Source: Eutrigla gurnardus (taxonomy: Eukaryota > Chordata > Actinopteri > Perciformes > Triglidae). From it: a stretch of 64,000 nt of DNA. Each line of letters starts with the position of its first letter. Positions within the stretch are counted from its first letter, which is position 1. The stretch lies in contig OY741266.1 of the NCBI GenBank assembly GCA_963514095.1, positions 2,125,501-2,189,500 of the forward strand, written 5' to 3'. The translations under genes were made by a program, and so were the position numbers. The notes under the pieces are model-generated. The model made no database searches. It worked only from the letters and a program-made list of their open reading frames with translations, and was not told where the DNA came from. This document shows positions 11,129-23,882 of this stretch, in pieces.

Positions 11129-14100
11129 ATACCATACTCCAAAAGTCGCTCACCCCAGGGCACTCCCAGACCATGTGAACAAAGGTACCTGTAGTACCTA
11201 AAGAGCATAGCTGGCAGTTAGGAGATGGATTTAATTTCATCAAGAATAATTTATGAGGAGTGCAGTAGAGTCTGTGTATGAAATTGTAGTGAATCATCTG
11301 ATGGTTGGGATTACGCGAAGATAGGTCAAGCTTTGACCAGACTATGGACCAATTGATTGTAGAAGATGCAATTGAGAGATCATGGCTCCAGCGACTATCC
11401 ACTTGCAAAGGTTTTTCTGCATGTTTGGACATAAATGTGTATAGAGCAGAGACCAAGCCTTTGGTAGATGAACTACCACATATTTTATGAATTGGATGAG
11501 GCACCATGTTTTCACCCCAGGGGACTCCGTATGCCCGTAAGGCGCTGCGGAGTTGTAGGTAGAAGAAAAAAGAGGTGCCGGGTAAGTTGTAATGCGATTT
11601 CAAGTCCTGGAAAGATCTGAGCGCATTATCTGACATAATGTCGGAAAGGGTATTAATCCCTTTATCCCTCCACTGAGGGAAGGACATCGGGTGACCACCC
11701 AAGCAAAGGGCGAAATTATTAAATAAAGGAAGGTGAGGATGGCATTCAAAGTGAGTGCTAGAGTGTGATTCCACAGTTCTCCATATGGCAACAAGATGTG
11801 AGATTAAAGAGCCAAATTTGGATTTACACATTTTAAGAGGGATGTTTGAGTAAATAACATCCTGAAGCCTATGTGGTATTACTAGATGTTCCTCTAATGA
11901 ACGCCAGGCTACCTGAGCCTCTGGATCTAACCAGGTATGAAGAGAACGAAGGGTTGAGGACCAAAAATAAAACTGGAAATTTGGAAGTCCAAGGCCACCA
12001 GAGAGTTTGTGCCTCTGTAAAATGGACATTTTAATCCGTGGGCGTTTCCCTTTCCAGACAAACCTGGAAACAAATGTATGCAGTTTATCCCAGTGACCAA
12101 CTGGGGGAGCTAAGGAAAGCATTGAACTACAGAAGTTGACTCGCGGTAGGATGTTCATCTTTACGATAGAAGCTCTTGCTCGAAATGAATTAGGAATGGA
12201 CGACCAACGCTCCAAATCGGATTCCACCTGCCTGAGAGTCGAGTTATAATTAACCGAGACTGTAGTTTGTATCGAAGGAAAAATCGATAGACCTAGGTAT
12301 TTAAAATTGTCAACTACTGGAATAATGTTTGGTAAGGAAGTATGCCTCATAGTGTCGTTTAGAGGAAGGAGAGCTGACTTAGACCAGTTTATTTTGTAGC
12401 CAGAGATACTCCCGAATTTATCAAATATAGACAAAATATGTGGGGTAGATTTAATTGCATCACCAAGATAAAGCAAAATATCATCACAATAAAGGGAGAT
12501 GAAATGATCTGTTCCATGGACAATAACAGGAGTATGGGTTGACTGACGCACCGTCTGGGCCAGAGGCTCCAAAGATAAAATGAATAAAAGTGGAGAAAGA
12601 ACGCAGCCTTGTCTAGAGCTGCGGCCCACTGGAAACAACGAAGAACAGATATTGCCAGTCATTACCATGGCTGAAGGGGAGGCGTAGAGCGTTTTAATCA
12701 TGTTGATGAAATGGATACCAAATCCCATATGCTGAAGGACAGCCCATAAATAGTGCCATTCAAGGCGATCAAAAGCTTTTTCTGCGTCCAGAGATAATAC
12801 AGCACAGGGAGTTTGGACCTCAGCTGAAGCTTCGACAATGTGCAAAAGTCTGCGAACATTATCAGAGGATAAGCGAGATTTTACGAAGCCAGTTTGGTCC
12901 GGGTGAATGAGCTTATTCATAAGGGGCTCAAGCCTTAGTGCAAGCACTTTAGCAAAAAGTTTAACGTCAGCATTCAAGAGCGATAAAGGACGATAACTTG
13001 CACATTCATTTGGGTCTTTCCCTTTTTTATGGAGTAAGGTGATTGTAGCGGTGTTAACATCCCTTGAAAAGGAACCACTTGAAATGGCATGATTGATCAT
13101 GTTCAGCAATAGAGGGCCAAGTTGAGACCAACACTGTAAATATAGTTCTGGAGGAATTCCGTCAAAACCCGCCGATTTGCCTTTATTAAGACTGCGTAAA
13201 GCACTCTCCAATTCGAGTAGGGTAAATGGTTTGTCCAGAGACGTAGCCTCATGGGGCAGCAATTTAGTAAGATTTAAGTTCTTGAAAAATAAATCAAATT
13301 TAGAAGAGTCATGAGGAACTTCAGAACTATACAAGTTGGAATAAAAGGAGCGGAATGTCTCATTAATTAATTTGGGGTCCGTTACTAGAGCGCCAGCTGG
13401 TGTTTTAATGGCGGGTATGTGCGCAAAGTTTTCACTGGCACGAAGGCTTAAGGCAAGTGACCGGCTGGGGCGGGCCCCCTCAAAGTAATGGTGCTGGCGC
13501 GTACGATGGATAAGGAATTCAGCGTGCTGTCGGGATAGGGAATTCAGCTCCTCTTTTATTTTATTACGTTGGGTGATTGAGTCAGGAGTTACGTTGTTGT
13601 GCATAGCACCTTCAAGTTGCCCGAGATCACCCTCCAGCTCAAGAATCCTGCGTTGACGCGTTTTGTTTAAATTAGAGGAAAACGATATGCAGTTACTTCT
13701 AATATAGCCTTTTACAGAATCCCATAGGATAGGAGTGTCCTCTACTGAATGCACGTTAAAAGATATGAATTCTGCTAGGCCAGATTCGAGTTGCACCAAA
13801 AAGCTCTCATTGCGCAGCAAAGAGGTATTGAAGCGCCAGCGTGGGGCGCGGTCACGAGATACGGAAAGGTTAGCCCTACAGATGACAGCCTTGTGATCTG
13901 AGAAGGCCAGGGGGAGCATGTCCGTGCTTACCTTTTCGAGGAGATCCTTCGATACAAAAATGAAGTCTATTCTGGAAAATGAATGATGTCTTGCGGAAAA
14001 AAACGAGAAGTCTTGTTTATTGTGATTGGTAACGCGCCATATATCTATTACTGAAAATTCCTGAGCCCATTTCCTCAATGCAACCGACGCTGATCTCTGA

Positions 14101-14499
14101 TCACTGCCCTCTACTACAGCCGTCCTGTCCACAGAGTGGTCACAAACCGCATTAAAGTCTGCCCCAATAAATAATCGGTAATCAGACAGGTCATGCATGA
14201 TATTGGACAGACGTACATAGAAATCAGGATCAAAGCTGTTAGGTGCGTAAATAGATAAAAATGCAATTTTCTTGTTTTCTATGATGGTTTTCATAAAAGT
14301 GATTCTACCATCTGAGTCGCACCCAACACCTAAATTGGTGACCTGAAAGTTACGGCGGACCACAATTACTACGCCTTTTGTTTTATTGAGGGTTAAAGCA
14401 TTTGTCTTTACAACGTAATGTTTATTTTGTAGCTTATGGACATCTTTCTGAAGCAAGTGGGATTCGCTGACCAAGGCTATGTCCACTCCCTCTCTTCTT

Positions 14500-17400
14500 T
14501 TTTTTTTTTTTTTTCCAAACTTTATTTTGCAGTTTTCCATTAACAAACATACAACCTCCAAACATAGACCCCCTCCCTCCCCCAAGGCTCTTAAACAAAA
14601 ATTAAAAATACCAAAAAACAAAACAAATACATACAAAAATAGTCAGACAGTGACCTCTTATCTTAACTTCAATCAATTAATGTTTTGAGCATGTTATAAA
14701 GTGGTTCTAACTATCCAATACAACTTGTATCATTGAAAGGAAAAACCTTCTACAAATTCTATAAAGGGACTCCAGGTAAGAGTGAAGTTTCTGTGGGCTT
14801 TACTTATTTTGTATCTCAGTTTCTCTAAAGGTAGAAAAGATAGAACATCCCTCAACCATTGTAGAAATGAAGGGGGTAAGTTTGATTTCCAATTAAAAAG
14901 TATGATTCTGCGTGCAAGTAGGGAAGCAAATGCCAAAGCATTTGCCTGCAAATTCGAGACTTTGCAGCCTGGAGGTGTTACACCGAAAATGGCTGTGTGA
15001 TAGTCAGGCGTTATAGTCTGACCACAAATTTTGGAAAATACATCGAATATCTGTCTCCAATAGTCATTGAGGGATGTGCAAGACCAGAACATGTGTCCTA
15101 TCGTGGCAGGTACATAGCTGCACCTCGGACAACTAGGATCTGCAGAGGGAAAAAGTTTCGACAATTTATCTCTTGAATAGTGCAGGCGATGGAGTACTTT
15201 AAATTGAATTAAACCATGTCGTATACACAATGATGAGGTATGAATACGCTTTAGACTGTGCTGCCACATATCTTCAGAAAGCTCAACCCCCAAATCTTTC
15301 TCCCATGCCATCTTAGTTTTATCCCATAGTATTGGCTTCAAGTCTCCTATCATATTGTAAATCACAGATACACGTTTCTTCTCATAAGGATCCAGTCCTA
15401 GAATTGCATCTAAATGATTCTTAGGTGGTGGGAAAGGCAATGAGGGAAACCGTTCTCTGGTGAAGCTACGAATCTGAAGAAATCTAAAATAATGCGATCT
15501 GGGTATATTGTGGTCATTTTCAAGTGTTTGTATGAAATAAACACATCATCAGGATACAAATCACAGAAGAACATCAGCCCATTTCTATGCCAATATTGAA
15601 ATGCATTATCGAAACCAGATGGAAGAAAGAGGTAGTTATCTGCTACTGGGAAATACCTGCTATACTGCTTTAAATCAAAATGCCTCCTAAATTGTAACCA
15701 TATCCTAAGTGAGGCTTTCACAACCGGGTTCGTGAACTTTGTACTACAGTTGTGTGGTAACAATGATGTAAGTGTTGGTAAAGGGTTGGATAATAATTCC
15801 ATATGAACCCAGTCTGGACCCTGCTTATTCTCATATGTATCAATCCAATGAATTCATTTTACTATGTTAGCAGCCCAGTAATACCAAAGAAAATTGGGTA
15901 ATCCCAGCCCACCAGCATCTTTAGGAACCTCCAGATAGTTTTTTTCATCCTAGGGTTAGAGTTGTTCCATATAAATGAAGAGATTAGTCTATCTAGCTGT
16001 TTAAATGTTTTCATAGGGATATATATGGGGACCATCTGAAACACATAAAGAAATCTAGGTAGGACCGTCATTTTAACTATGTTAATGCGACCTGCCAACG
16101 AAATTGGCAAAGCTGACCATTTCCTAAGATCTTGCTTTGTTTGTTCTAATAATGAGTTAAAGTTGTGTTTTTCCAAATTCTCCACCTTGCGTGTAACTTT
16201 AATTCCTAGATATGTGAACATGTTGCGTTCTATTTTGAATGGAAATCCTGAATAATCTTCGTCTGTGCCATCAATTGGAAAAAGCAGGCTCTTGGAGTAG
16301 TTCAATTTATAGCCTGAGAGATGTCTGAAGTTTTCTAGTATCGACAGTAGTTTTGGTACCGATACTGCCGGGTTGGATATATACAAAAGCAGGTCATCCG
16401 CGTATAGCGCCACCTTATGGACCTTGCCGCCAAGGGAGATACCGGTAATACCCTCTTCTGTTCTAAGGGCTATAGCAAGAGGTTCGACCGCCAGATCGAA
16501 CAGATATGGGGAGAGGCCGCAGCCCTGTCTGCAAGACCTATGAAGGGGGAAATAGTCGGAGATAATGTTATTGGTCCGTACAGCCGCAGTAGGTGCGTCA
16601 TATATTATCTTAATCCATGTTAAAAATGCTGATCCAAAGCCAAACTTTTCCAAGACCGCAAACAGGTACTGCCATTCAACGCGATCAAATGCTTTTTCGG
16701 CGTCCAAGGAGATCACCACTTCTGTGGTCTCCTCGGACGCCGAGTGGGGGGTGTACAGGATGTTGAATAATCTACGCATATTGTAAAACGACTGTCTACC
16801 TGGAATGAAACCCGTTTGATCTGAATCAATGACTGTTGGAATTACACTGTCTATACGGGTGGCTAATATTTTCGTGAGAATTTTATAGTCACAGTTCAGA
16901 AGGCTTATAGGGCGGTATGAGCCGCATAGTAGAGGGTCTTTGTCTTTTTTGAGCAGTACTGAAATTATGGCCTGAGTCATGGTTTGTGGCAATTTCTGTT
17001 GCTCAAAAATTTCCTGAAATAACTGGCTAAGTATAGGTGCTAGCTTGTCGGCAAATTCCTTGTATATCTCATTTGAGAACCCATCAGGCCCCCCGGCCTT
17101 GCCGCTCTGCATTGATTTAATTGCCTGTATTACTTCGTTCGTCGTAATCAGTCTATCTATCTGTAAACTGTCCTCTAGGGTGATAGTTGGAATGGTCAGC
17201 CCCTCCAAGAATGTAGTAATAACTGATGGGTCATCTGGTGGCTCTGACCTGTAGAGATTCATATAAAACTGTTTAAACTCATCGTTTATTGTATTAGGGT
17301 TAGTGGTTTTCTCTCCCGGCTCCGTTTGGATTTCAGGAATAGTGCTTACAGCTGCGGACTGCCTAATTTGATGGGCTAAAAGTTTTCCAGCCTTCTCCCC

Positions 17401-18850
17401 GTGTTCATAAAATTTTTGTTTTGATTTAAAAAATAACTGTTCGGTTTGTTTAATGGAGAGGTTATCGAATTCAGTTTTCAATAATAATTTTTCTCTGTAT
17501 AGCTCGGGCGTTGGGGCATCAGCATATTTACGGTCCACCTCCGCTATGCTGTGAGACAGGTCGCTCAAGCGTTGTTTGCGGTTCTTTCTCTCGTAAGCTG
17601 TATAAGATATCATTTGGCCTCTGAGGTAGGCCTTAAGAGCCTCCCACACGGTGGTTAATGGCATACCCGGTGTGCGATTAAATTCCAAAAAACTATCAAT
17701 TTGTTGGGAGATTAATTTCTTAAAAGAGTCCCTAGACAATAACAGAGGATCAAACCGCCATGTGCGGCGTGGTCTGATGCACTCTGGAAAACATATATCC
17801 AGCTGTACTGGACCATGGTCAGAAATAACAATGCTATTATACTGGCAATCCTTGACCATAGGGAGAGTTCTGTTATCTACAAGAAAGAAGTCGATCCTGG
17901 AAAAAGAGTGGTGAACAGGGGAGAAGAAAGAGTATTGCCTAGTGGTTGGGTTATGTCTCCGCCAAGGGTCAAAAAGTGTGTATGTGTCTATGAATGATTG
18001 GATAACCGCACCAGCGTTTGAGATCTTACTATTTGGTCTAGGGTTTGATCTATCTAGTCCTGGGTGTAAAACACAGTTAAAATCCCCCCCCAGTATCAAT
18101 TGGTTGTTATTAAGATCTGGTAACATTGCTATAAAGTTAGTAAAAAAAAGTGGGTCGTCCCAGTTAGGTCCGTATACATTAGCTAATGTTACTTGGGTAC
18201 CATACAATTTGCCAGACACTATGACATATCTACCCCTGGAATCACACACGGTCTGTGATGGGATGAATGGGATGCCTTTTCTGATCAGGATCGCTGTACC
18301 ACGTGCTCTATCATCATTTTTTGAGCAGAATATTTGCCCTATCCAAGGTTTCTTTAACTTTGTGGATTCACTTGATCTTAAGTGAGTCTCCTGTAAGAAC
18401 ATGATATCACTTCTTGATATTTTTATATGTGCAAACACCCTACTTCGCTTCACTGGGTTATGAATTCCCTTTATGTTCCAACTCAAAAAACGAATCTGGC
18501 CTGACGTCTGTGTATCAGACATTGTGCTTCTAAGATAAGTAAGTAATATAAGAAGGCTAGGAAGAGTCCCTGTCTAACTACAAAACTAAAACTAAAACTG
18601 AGCCTTAAATCCCTATGCTGATCTACTGAACCCGTCGAGATCGCACACCCCTCTTCTAGCATTATGCTGCAGATAACCAACTAACCTATCTTCATAACAG
18701 GCCCCAACGGGGGCGAACCATAATGTATTTAAACTGGGTTAAACTTGGAATGAAAATTGTTTGCATATAGTCAACAACGAAAAACAGACCAAGGTGCCTC
18801 TGTATATCCTGTCCCTCTCCTTTAAGTCACTTCTAGGTACTTCATGTTAA
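14500..18850 (-). mobile_element. 5'-truncated L1 (inner) inserted in the outer L1
   Basis: A perfect 16-bp TSD CACTCCCTCTCTTCTT lies at 14484-14499 and 18851-18866. The poly-A tail appears as T's at about 14498-14514 on the plus strand. The element starts in the inter-ORF region and so lacks ORF1. It has the same orientation as its host, but a clearly different ORF2 sequence, so it belongs to another L1 lineage. The target in sense direction is TATT|AAGAAG, a plausible L1 endonuclease site. Confidence 0.95.
14730..18522 (-). pseudogene. Inner L1 ORF2 (endonuclease-RT), frameshifted
   Basis: The frame opens at 18522 (MSDTQTSGQIRFLSWNIKG) and runs through an endonuclease with QETHL, GGDFN, RIDFF and SDH motifs and an RT with KAFDRVEW and a YADD box. 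The first lesion is a frameshift near 15920. The alternate frame then meets a TGA near 15855 and continues through 15802-15410. A further frameshift near 15480 moves to the frame that ends at 14730 with the C-terminal cysteine region (CPRCSY ... HMFWSC). At least three lesions make it non-functional, in contrast to its host copy. Confidence 0.9.
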
Positions 18851-19020
18851 CACTCCCTCTCTTCTTAATACATCCAGAAAACTTGTGCGTTTATAGGGCA
18901 AATTAAGGCCACGTGCGTTAAAAGAAATCACGGTTAATTTAGTCATTCAGGTGGTGGTACATAAGATAAGGTATGAGCTGTAAATAACAGAAAAAAGAGC
19001 AGGCAGAGCAAGACCTGTAT

Positions 19021-19120
19021 CCCCCCCCCCACACACACACACACACCACACACACACACACAAACGCAGCCAAACACGCGCGCACACACATAATACCCAC
19101 ACACGCACACACATACACGG
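19021..19120. repeat. C-tract and CA microsatellite in the L1 inter-ORF region
   Basis: A run of C's followed by interrupted CA repeats. It creates several spurious Cys/Val-rich open frames on the minus strand. Confidence 0.9.
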
Positions 19121-19723
19121 AACAAAGCAGCAAGTGAATCCCCCCACACACACTCCCACAAGACAAGACAAAACAGTACCAATACATGGATATTGCCAGA
19201 TGCAACCATGTAGCCTATCATAACCCACCCACCTAACACTAGAAGGCGGGTCCCTATAGGAAAACTCCAAGGGGGAGAAAGAATGAATGAAGATAAATAA
19301 ATAGACAAATAATGACATTGGACTCTAACTTTCAGCAGTCAATATGGCCTGTTAGTCAATATACAGAGAACCGTATAACCGTATACAGGCCTATAGCCTC
19401 CAACAAAACAAAAGCCAGGACAAAACAATCAAGCAAACCAACCAACCAAAAAAAGGAGGCAAAACAACAACAACAAAAAAAACGTCTGGCATGCAACTCA
19501 CTTCCACAAGGCTGTGCAATCGACATTGTTTTTTTGAGCAATATTTAGTACAGACTTGTACAGCAATAAACAATTAGAATATTTTGAAGTCCCAAATGGC
19601 CAGTCCACGAAGTGAATAAGGGAAAAAATAGAAATAGGCTGGACAGAAAAACCAAAAGATAATGGGGGAGCAGTACTACTCGCAACTTACCCCCAAAGCG
19701 CATGTAATAGCGCTGGCTCTAGT

Positions 19724-20496
19724 CTATTTCAGGTCGGGGAATTTAACTTTCAGAGCGGTCGTGGCCGCCTCTAAGCACCCGAACTTCAACTGTTCATTGC
19801 CAATCCAGACAAGGAGGGTGCCTGGGTCCCGGACTCTGGTCTTTACATTTTTGCCATGGAGCTGCTCGCGCAGCGGCCAGTATTGGTCCCGAAGTTTCCT
19901 CCGACGCACCGACATATCCTCAGTAATCCGTAGCTTTACGCCGGGAAGGGCCTTGAGCTCAAACAGGGTGGATTTCACTGCCTCCATAATGGAGATCTTC
20001 TTTTGTAGATGGTGAAGCTTGAATATCACCGTGCGGGGTCTGGATTTCTCGACCAATGGACCAAGCCTATGGGCGAATTCGATGTCATGCTCTTTCAGTG
20101 GAATGGATAGGAGAGCGGAGAGGATCTTAGCCAGGTAGGCCTCCATGTTGTAGCCTGCCTCGCTCTTCTCCGGCAGGTGCAGCAATCGGAGATTCCTTCG
20201 CCTGGATTGATTTTCAAGGTTGTCAATTGCGTTCAACGCTTCTTCAAGTTTATGATCCAGGGCTTTAATGACCAACTCTTGAGCTGCCACCTTGTTGGTT
20301 TGCAAAAGCAAGTTGGCCTCGGTTGAATCCAGCCGCGCACCGATAGAATTCACTGAAGTGTTTAGTTTGTCCATCTTCCTGGAAAGAGCGTCTAGTTTGT
20401 CCATTTTACTGGTAAGATCGGCGTTCGATGTCACCGCGTGTCCAGCGTTGCCTGAATTTTCTCCATCACTGGTGTGGCTCGGGTCTTAGGAGACAT
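19724..20496 (-). pseudogene. Outer L1 ORF1 (RNA-binding protein), one-base lesion near the start
   Basis: The likely start is the ATG at 20496 (MSPKT...). That frame stops after 21 codons, while a frame open through SHTSDGENSGNAGHAV leads straight into the long open frame ending at 19724. A single missing base near 20481-20484 explains both. The open part has heptad-rich coiled-coil segments (KMDKLDALSRKMDKLN), then the conserved RRNLRLLHLPE and VIFKLHHLQKK blocks of the L1 ORF1p RNA-recognition domain, and a C-terminal domain. It is the partner of ORF2 in the same element. Confidence 0.85.
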
Positions 20497-20514
20497 ACAC
20501 AGGAGTTTGGAATT

Positions 20515-20542
20515 GTTTGTTTGTTTGTTTGTTTGTTTGTTT
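20515..20542. repeat. TTTG tetranucleotide microsatellite
   Basis: Seven or so TTTG units inside the outer L1 5'UTR, immediately upstream of ORF1. Confidence 0.9.
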
Positions 20543-20711
20543 GGGTTAACTCGCGCAGGCCTGCCTAGAAGTCCCAAACGGCAGATAGCGTAATAAATCA
20601 ACATCAACATATAAAGAGAACGTATTTGTAGTTAGCAACGAGTTGATTAGGGGTATAAAATCATTCTTTCTCCCCAAGAGAGTCGGACCCACACGTCTCA
20701 CTCACTGCCGT

Positions 20712-20722
20712 CCGCCATCTTG
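20712..20722 (-). promoter_or_regulatory. YY1-like box at the L1 5' end
   Basis: CAAGATGGCGG on the minus strand lies within about 20 bp of the L1 5' end. In mammalian L1s a YY1 site at this position fixes the start of transcription; the same role here is inference. Confidence 0.55.
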
Positions 20723-20754
20723 CACGGACTTAAAGGACCAATGAAGGTATGTTT

Positions 20755-21530
20755 AATATATGTTTGATCGTGTTTTAAATCACACTCTAGTCATGTTTTA
20801 CTCTTCTTCCAGCATGCAACAATTCATTCAAGATCCACTGCATGCACAATCAACTTTAAACAAGGCGTTTTTCATCCCTTTTAATCTAAAAATCATCACC
20901 TGGCTTCCTGTCACAGTGTTCTCCGCGCTAACATGCACCAAAGGCAACACACTTTCACATTCTGACTGACTTTTCAGTTTGCGCACATTTACTTCTCGTC
21001 CAACTTCTTCTCTTTTTTAATTGTGCAATCAAAACCGTTGGTCTGGGTGATGTGCTTCTTTTGATCTGCTGCCATACACGAAAGCTATTTGTCTGGTGGT
21101 CTGGTCAGACAAGAAAAATAACACACTTGTTTTGACATTTTTAGCATTAGGTCACATTAGGACAAGGTACTGCAGGGTTCATTTTCCAACCAAAGTGGCT
21201 CCACTCTGCACCACAACATGCCTTTATGTTCTACTTCATTTCATCCCATTTGCGTAACACGGCCTGATGTGAATTAAGCTGTTATCAGTGACACACTGGA
21301 AAACAAAAACATGCTTTACTGATTTGTTTCAAACTCACTGATCTCATCAGTCATTTTCAGTAGCAGGAAAAGCCAAAAGATAGTTTGAACTAGAAAATTA
21401 CAGATCTGAATGATTACAAAGAACAATTGGCATTTACCGTCCGTCTTCACTGCATCTCCTCCTACAGACATGAGGACATAACCTCCACTGAAGTCAGCAC
21501 TCGGTTCAGTCATGCTTCTTAATCATAGAC
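20755..21530. other. No gene or element recognised
   Basis: This is the flank to the right of the outer L1. No coding or repeat signal was found. Confidence 0.5.
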
Positions 21531-21990
21531 TAAATATAAGAAGTGGCCATATTCATCTTGACGTCACCCATTGGTTTGTGGAATACGGTTTTGAAGCCTC
21601 AGTTTTGTCATTTTGGCCTTTGCCATCTTGGAATTTGGATCCGATTCAAGGTCAACTTTACAGGAAAGTGTTAAAGTAATCTCCGGTTATTTTATTGCAT
21701 TGGTAATGGCGGTAATGGCCAGCCAGTAGCGGTTGTAGCAACAGCGTGATAGCGACCTGTCAATCACAAGGTAGCCCCGCCCCCTAAATCATCCCCTGCT
21801 TTCTGGTCTGGTGGACTCTAAATGGACCATAATGTACTAAATGAACATAATGCTGGATTGAAGAAGACTTTAAACTAGAGATTGAGACCAAAAACTCATG
21901 TTTACCGAGATAATACATCAAGAGAGAAGTAGGACCATTTTCTCATAGACTTCTATACAACCAGACTTCTCTTTGCAACCAGAGGAGTCA
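21530..21990 (+). repeat. Dispersed repeat R1, copy b
   Basis: It begins with a block containing GACGTCACCCATTGGTTTG and TTTTGAAGCCTC, continues through GATTGACAGG-type landmarks (here CCTGTCAATCAC) and ends with the GGATTGAAGAAG and AACTCATGTTTAC landmarks. It matches copies at 1790-2340, 24549-25345, 27695-27800 and 48204-48290. Confidence 0.8.
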
Positions 21991-21999
21991 CCTCCTAAA

Positions 22000-23880
22000 G
22001 TTGATAGATTGCTGCCTGGTGCAAATCAAGAGAAAACAATTTGTGATCCGTGTTGGAAACAAGAATCTGAAGCAGTTGTTGGAAACTAGTAGCTGTTACC
22101 GGCTGAGTGAGGAATCAGCAGTCAATGACAGCATAACACAGTCAATAAAATATGTTTTTAAAAAACAAGAAGTCTGTGAGATTAGCTGTGGACAGACAGA
22201 CAGATGCACACAACTAAACACACTCCTCAGGCAAGGCATGGTAAAGACAAAAAAACAGCTGTACATTACCTACATAGCAGCTGTTAGCAGCTAGCTGGTG
22301 AACGAAATGGAATGAAATGGACTTACATTCATCAAGTGGTTGGAAACATGACTGAATGCATGCAGTCTGTTTTCCTAATTCATTTAAAAATAAAAGTCTG
22401 GAACTGGAATGAGCTTTGTTTGGTTTGCATTTGGCCCCGCTATGTTTAAATTTTTTTTTGTAGTTTCTTACGGTCTGTCACAGTCGTCAAGTTTTTATAG
22501 AGGCTGAGGCCCAGATACGTCCCAAACACAGCAAAATAATCCATTCCAAAAACACCAGCACACGTTTCCATTGGAAGTGGATCACAGCATTTCCTGTTCC
22601 ATGAGTCACCAAGTTTTTACAGATCCTCATGTATAAAAGGCACCTGATCAGGATTCAAGCTGGGGTGCATTCTTCCCCATCTGCCCTTATAAAAACCGCT
22701 CAGTACACAAGGAACCAAGTACCATTAAAACCTACATCTGTGGCTGTGCATCCATGCGGGCAATCTTCCCATCTTTATAGGGGGGAAGTCAATACATTTG
22801 TACTCTTGGATAACAGTTACAAGGCTTGTGATTGACCAAGTGCCATAATTCTGTACTGGTTGCCATGGTGTATGGGCAGGAAGACATATTTTGTGATCAA
22901 AGCAGAAAACTAAAGCGGCTATAAAGCAATTTGTCAGTGTTTCACACTTTCTCGGAATAAAAAATGCATCACTTTATCAAATAATTGTGTCAGAACAAGA
23001 CGTGAATATGCCTGGGTATCGCAGGTCGTTGTACTTTTCAGGAGCAAAACAATACATCATTGTTACCAAGGCACTCTTAAGCAATTTGACAATGCATTAA
23101 TAACAATCTTTGTGATATCTTTGCGTTGTCTTATATAAGTATGACACATCGTCTCACCTGATGAGCTCATCTAGCACAGACTTGGAAAGTGCAGTCTTTT
23201 TTTGCAACTCATGTGTACAAAGTGCGAATGTTGCATTATGGCGCCCGAGGAGCTTGAATCCTCTCAGGAGTGACGCTGTGCCTGTATCACCTCTCGGTAT
23301 TCGTGTTTCTTATTTGGGCTGGTGTGACCGGCGCTGCCACGTTGCATAAGAGAGGTCAAGAAGTGTAGAACAGTTTTGAAGGGTTGCTGAATATTACATA
23401 CCTTGGCGTGTATTATTAGTGCCTTCTGTAGTTATGACTCCACTCCTATGTGCAGTGCTTGAAATCTGGTCTACGGTTCTCTAATTACAAAACAAATACA
23501 GTATGAATTGATTTGATGGCCACAAAGAGTACTGTAGTCAGATGAAGTCTAATCAGAACTAACAGTTTCTTCTTATGTCCAAACCCTGAAGATCATTCAT
23601 TTCACCTGTTTGATATGGGCAGCATAGATCAATGTCCAGCAAACAAAGCTGAAATAAAGCCTCCATAGTTGTACATGGTTGTTCTCATACACTGCTCCTA
23701 GCTACAATAGACTGTCATCTATTTCATTGTCTTTTAAAGCTATGGTCTACATTCTGAAAATCAGTTGAGCCTCTGAGACAGGTTTGAAAAAAGCCTACAC
23801 CTACACTACACTAAAGTTACATCTACCGCCAAAGAGGCCGCTAGAAGCAACGGATCTCAAATCGTATAGAGTACAACTTT
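22000..23880. other. No gene or element recognised
   Basis: No frame here has a recognisable motif. The right boundary is the TAA flank of the next element. Confidence 0.5.
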
Positions 23881-23882
23881 AA

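Larger units (their letters stand above)
10335..18946 (-). pseudogene. Outer L1 ORF2 (endonuclease-RT), split by two insertions
   Basis: The protein starts at 18946 directly after a TGA, with MTKLTVISFNARGLN, breaks at the inner L1, continues from 14490 to 11133, breaks at the solo LTR, and ends at 10335. All three pieces are in one frame once the insertions and one TSD copy each are ignored, giving about 1,250 codons, near the usual L1 ORF2 length. Endonuclease landmarks are the ESH, GADFN, RIDFIFVS and SDH motifs. The RT has a KAFDRLEW block and a catalytic YCDD in place of the more common YADD. A C-terminal cysteine cluster (C-x2-C, then H-x4-C: CQLCS ... HMVWEC) is visible. No internal stop was found inside the long pieces. 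The element was therefore intact when it was hit; it now cannot make a full ORF2p. Confidence 0.92.
10048..20738 (-). mobile_element. Full-length L1 retrotransposon (outer), with nested insertions
   Basis: A 16-bp TSD CAATGAAGGTATGTTT flanks it (10032-10047 and 20739-20754). On the minus strand the order is a 5'UTR beginning with a CAAGATGGCGG YY1-like box (20722-20712), ORF1 (20496-19724), a long inter-ORF region with a CA/C tract, ORF2 (18946-10335) and a short 3' tail of T's on the plus strand. Subtracting the inner L1 (4351 bp plus TSD) and the solo LTR (485 bp plus TSD) leaves about 5.8 kb, a normal L1 length. The insertion point read in L1 sense, ATT|AAACAT, resembles the L1 endonuclease site. 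Confidence 0.93.

Noticed and set aside
18939..19318. Cys/Val-rich small membrane proteins on the minus strand
   Set aside because: Translations of a CA microsatellite inside the L1 inter-ORF region.
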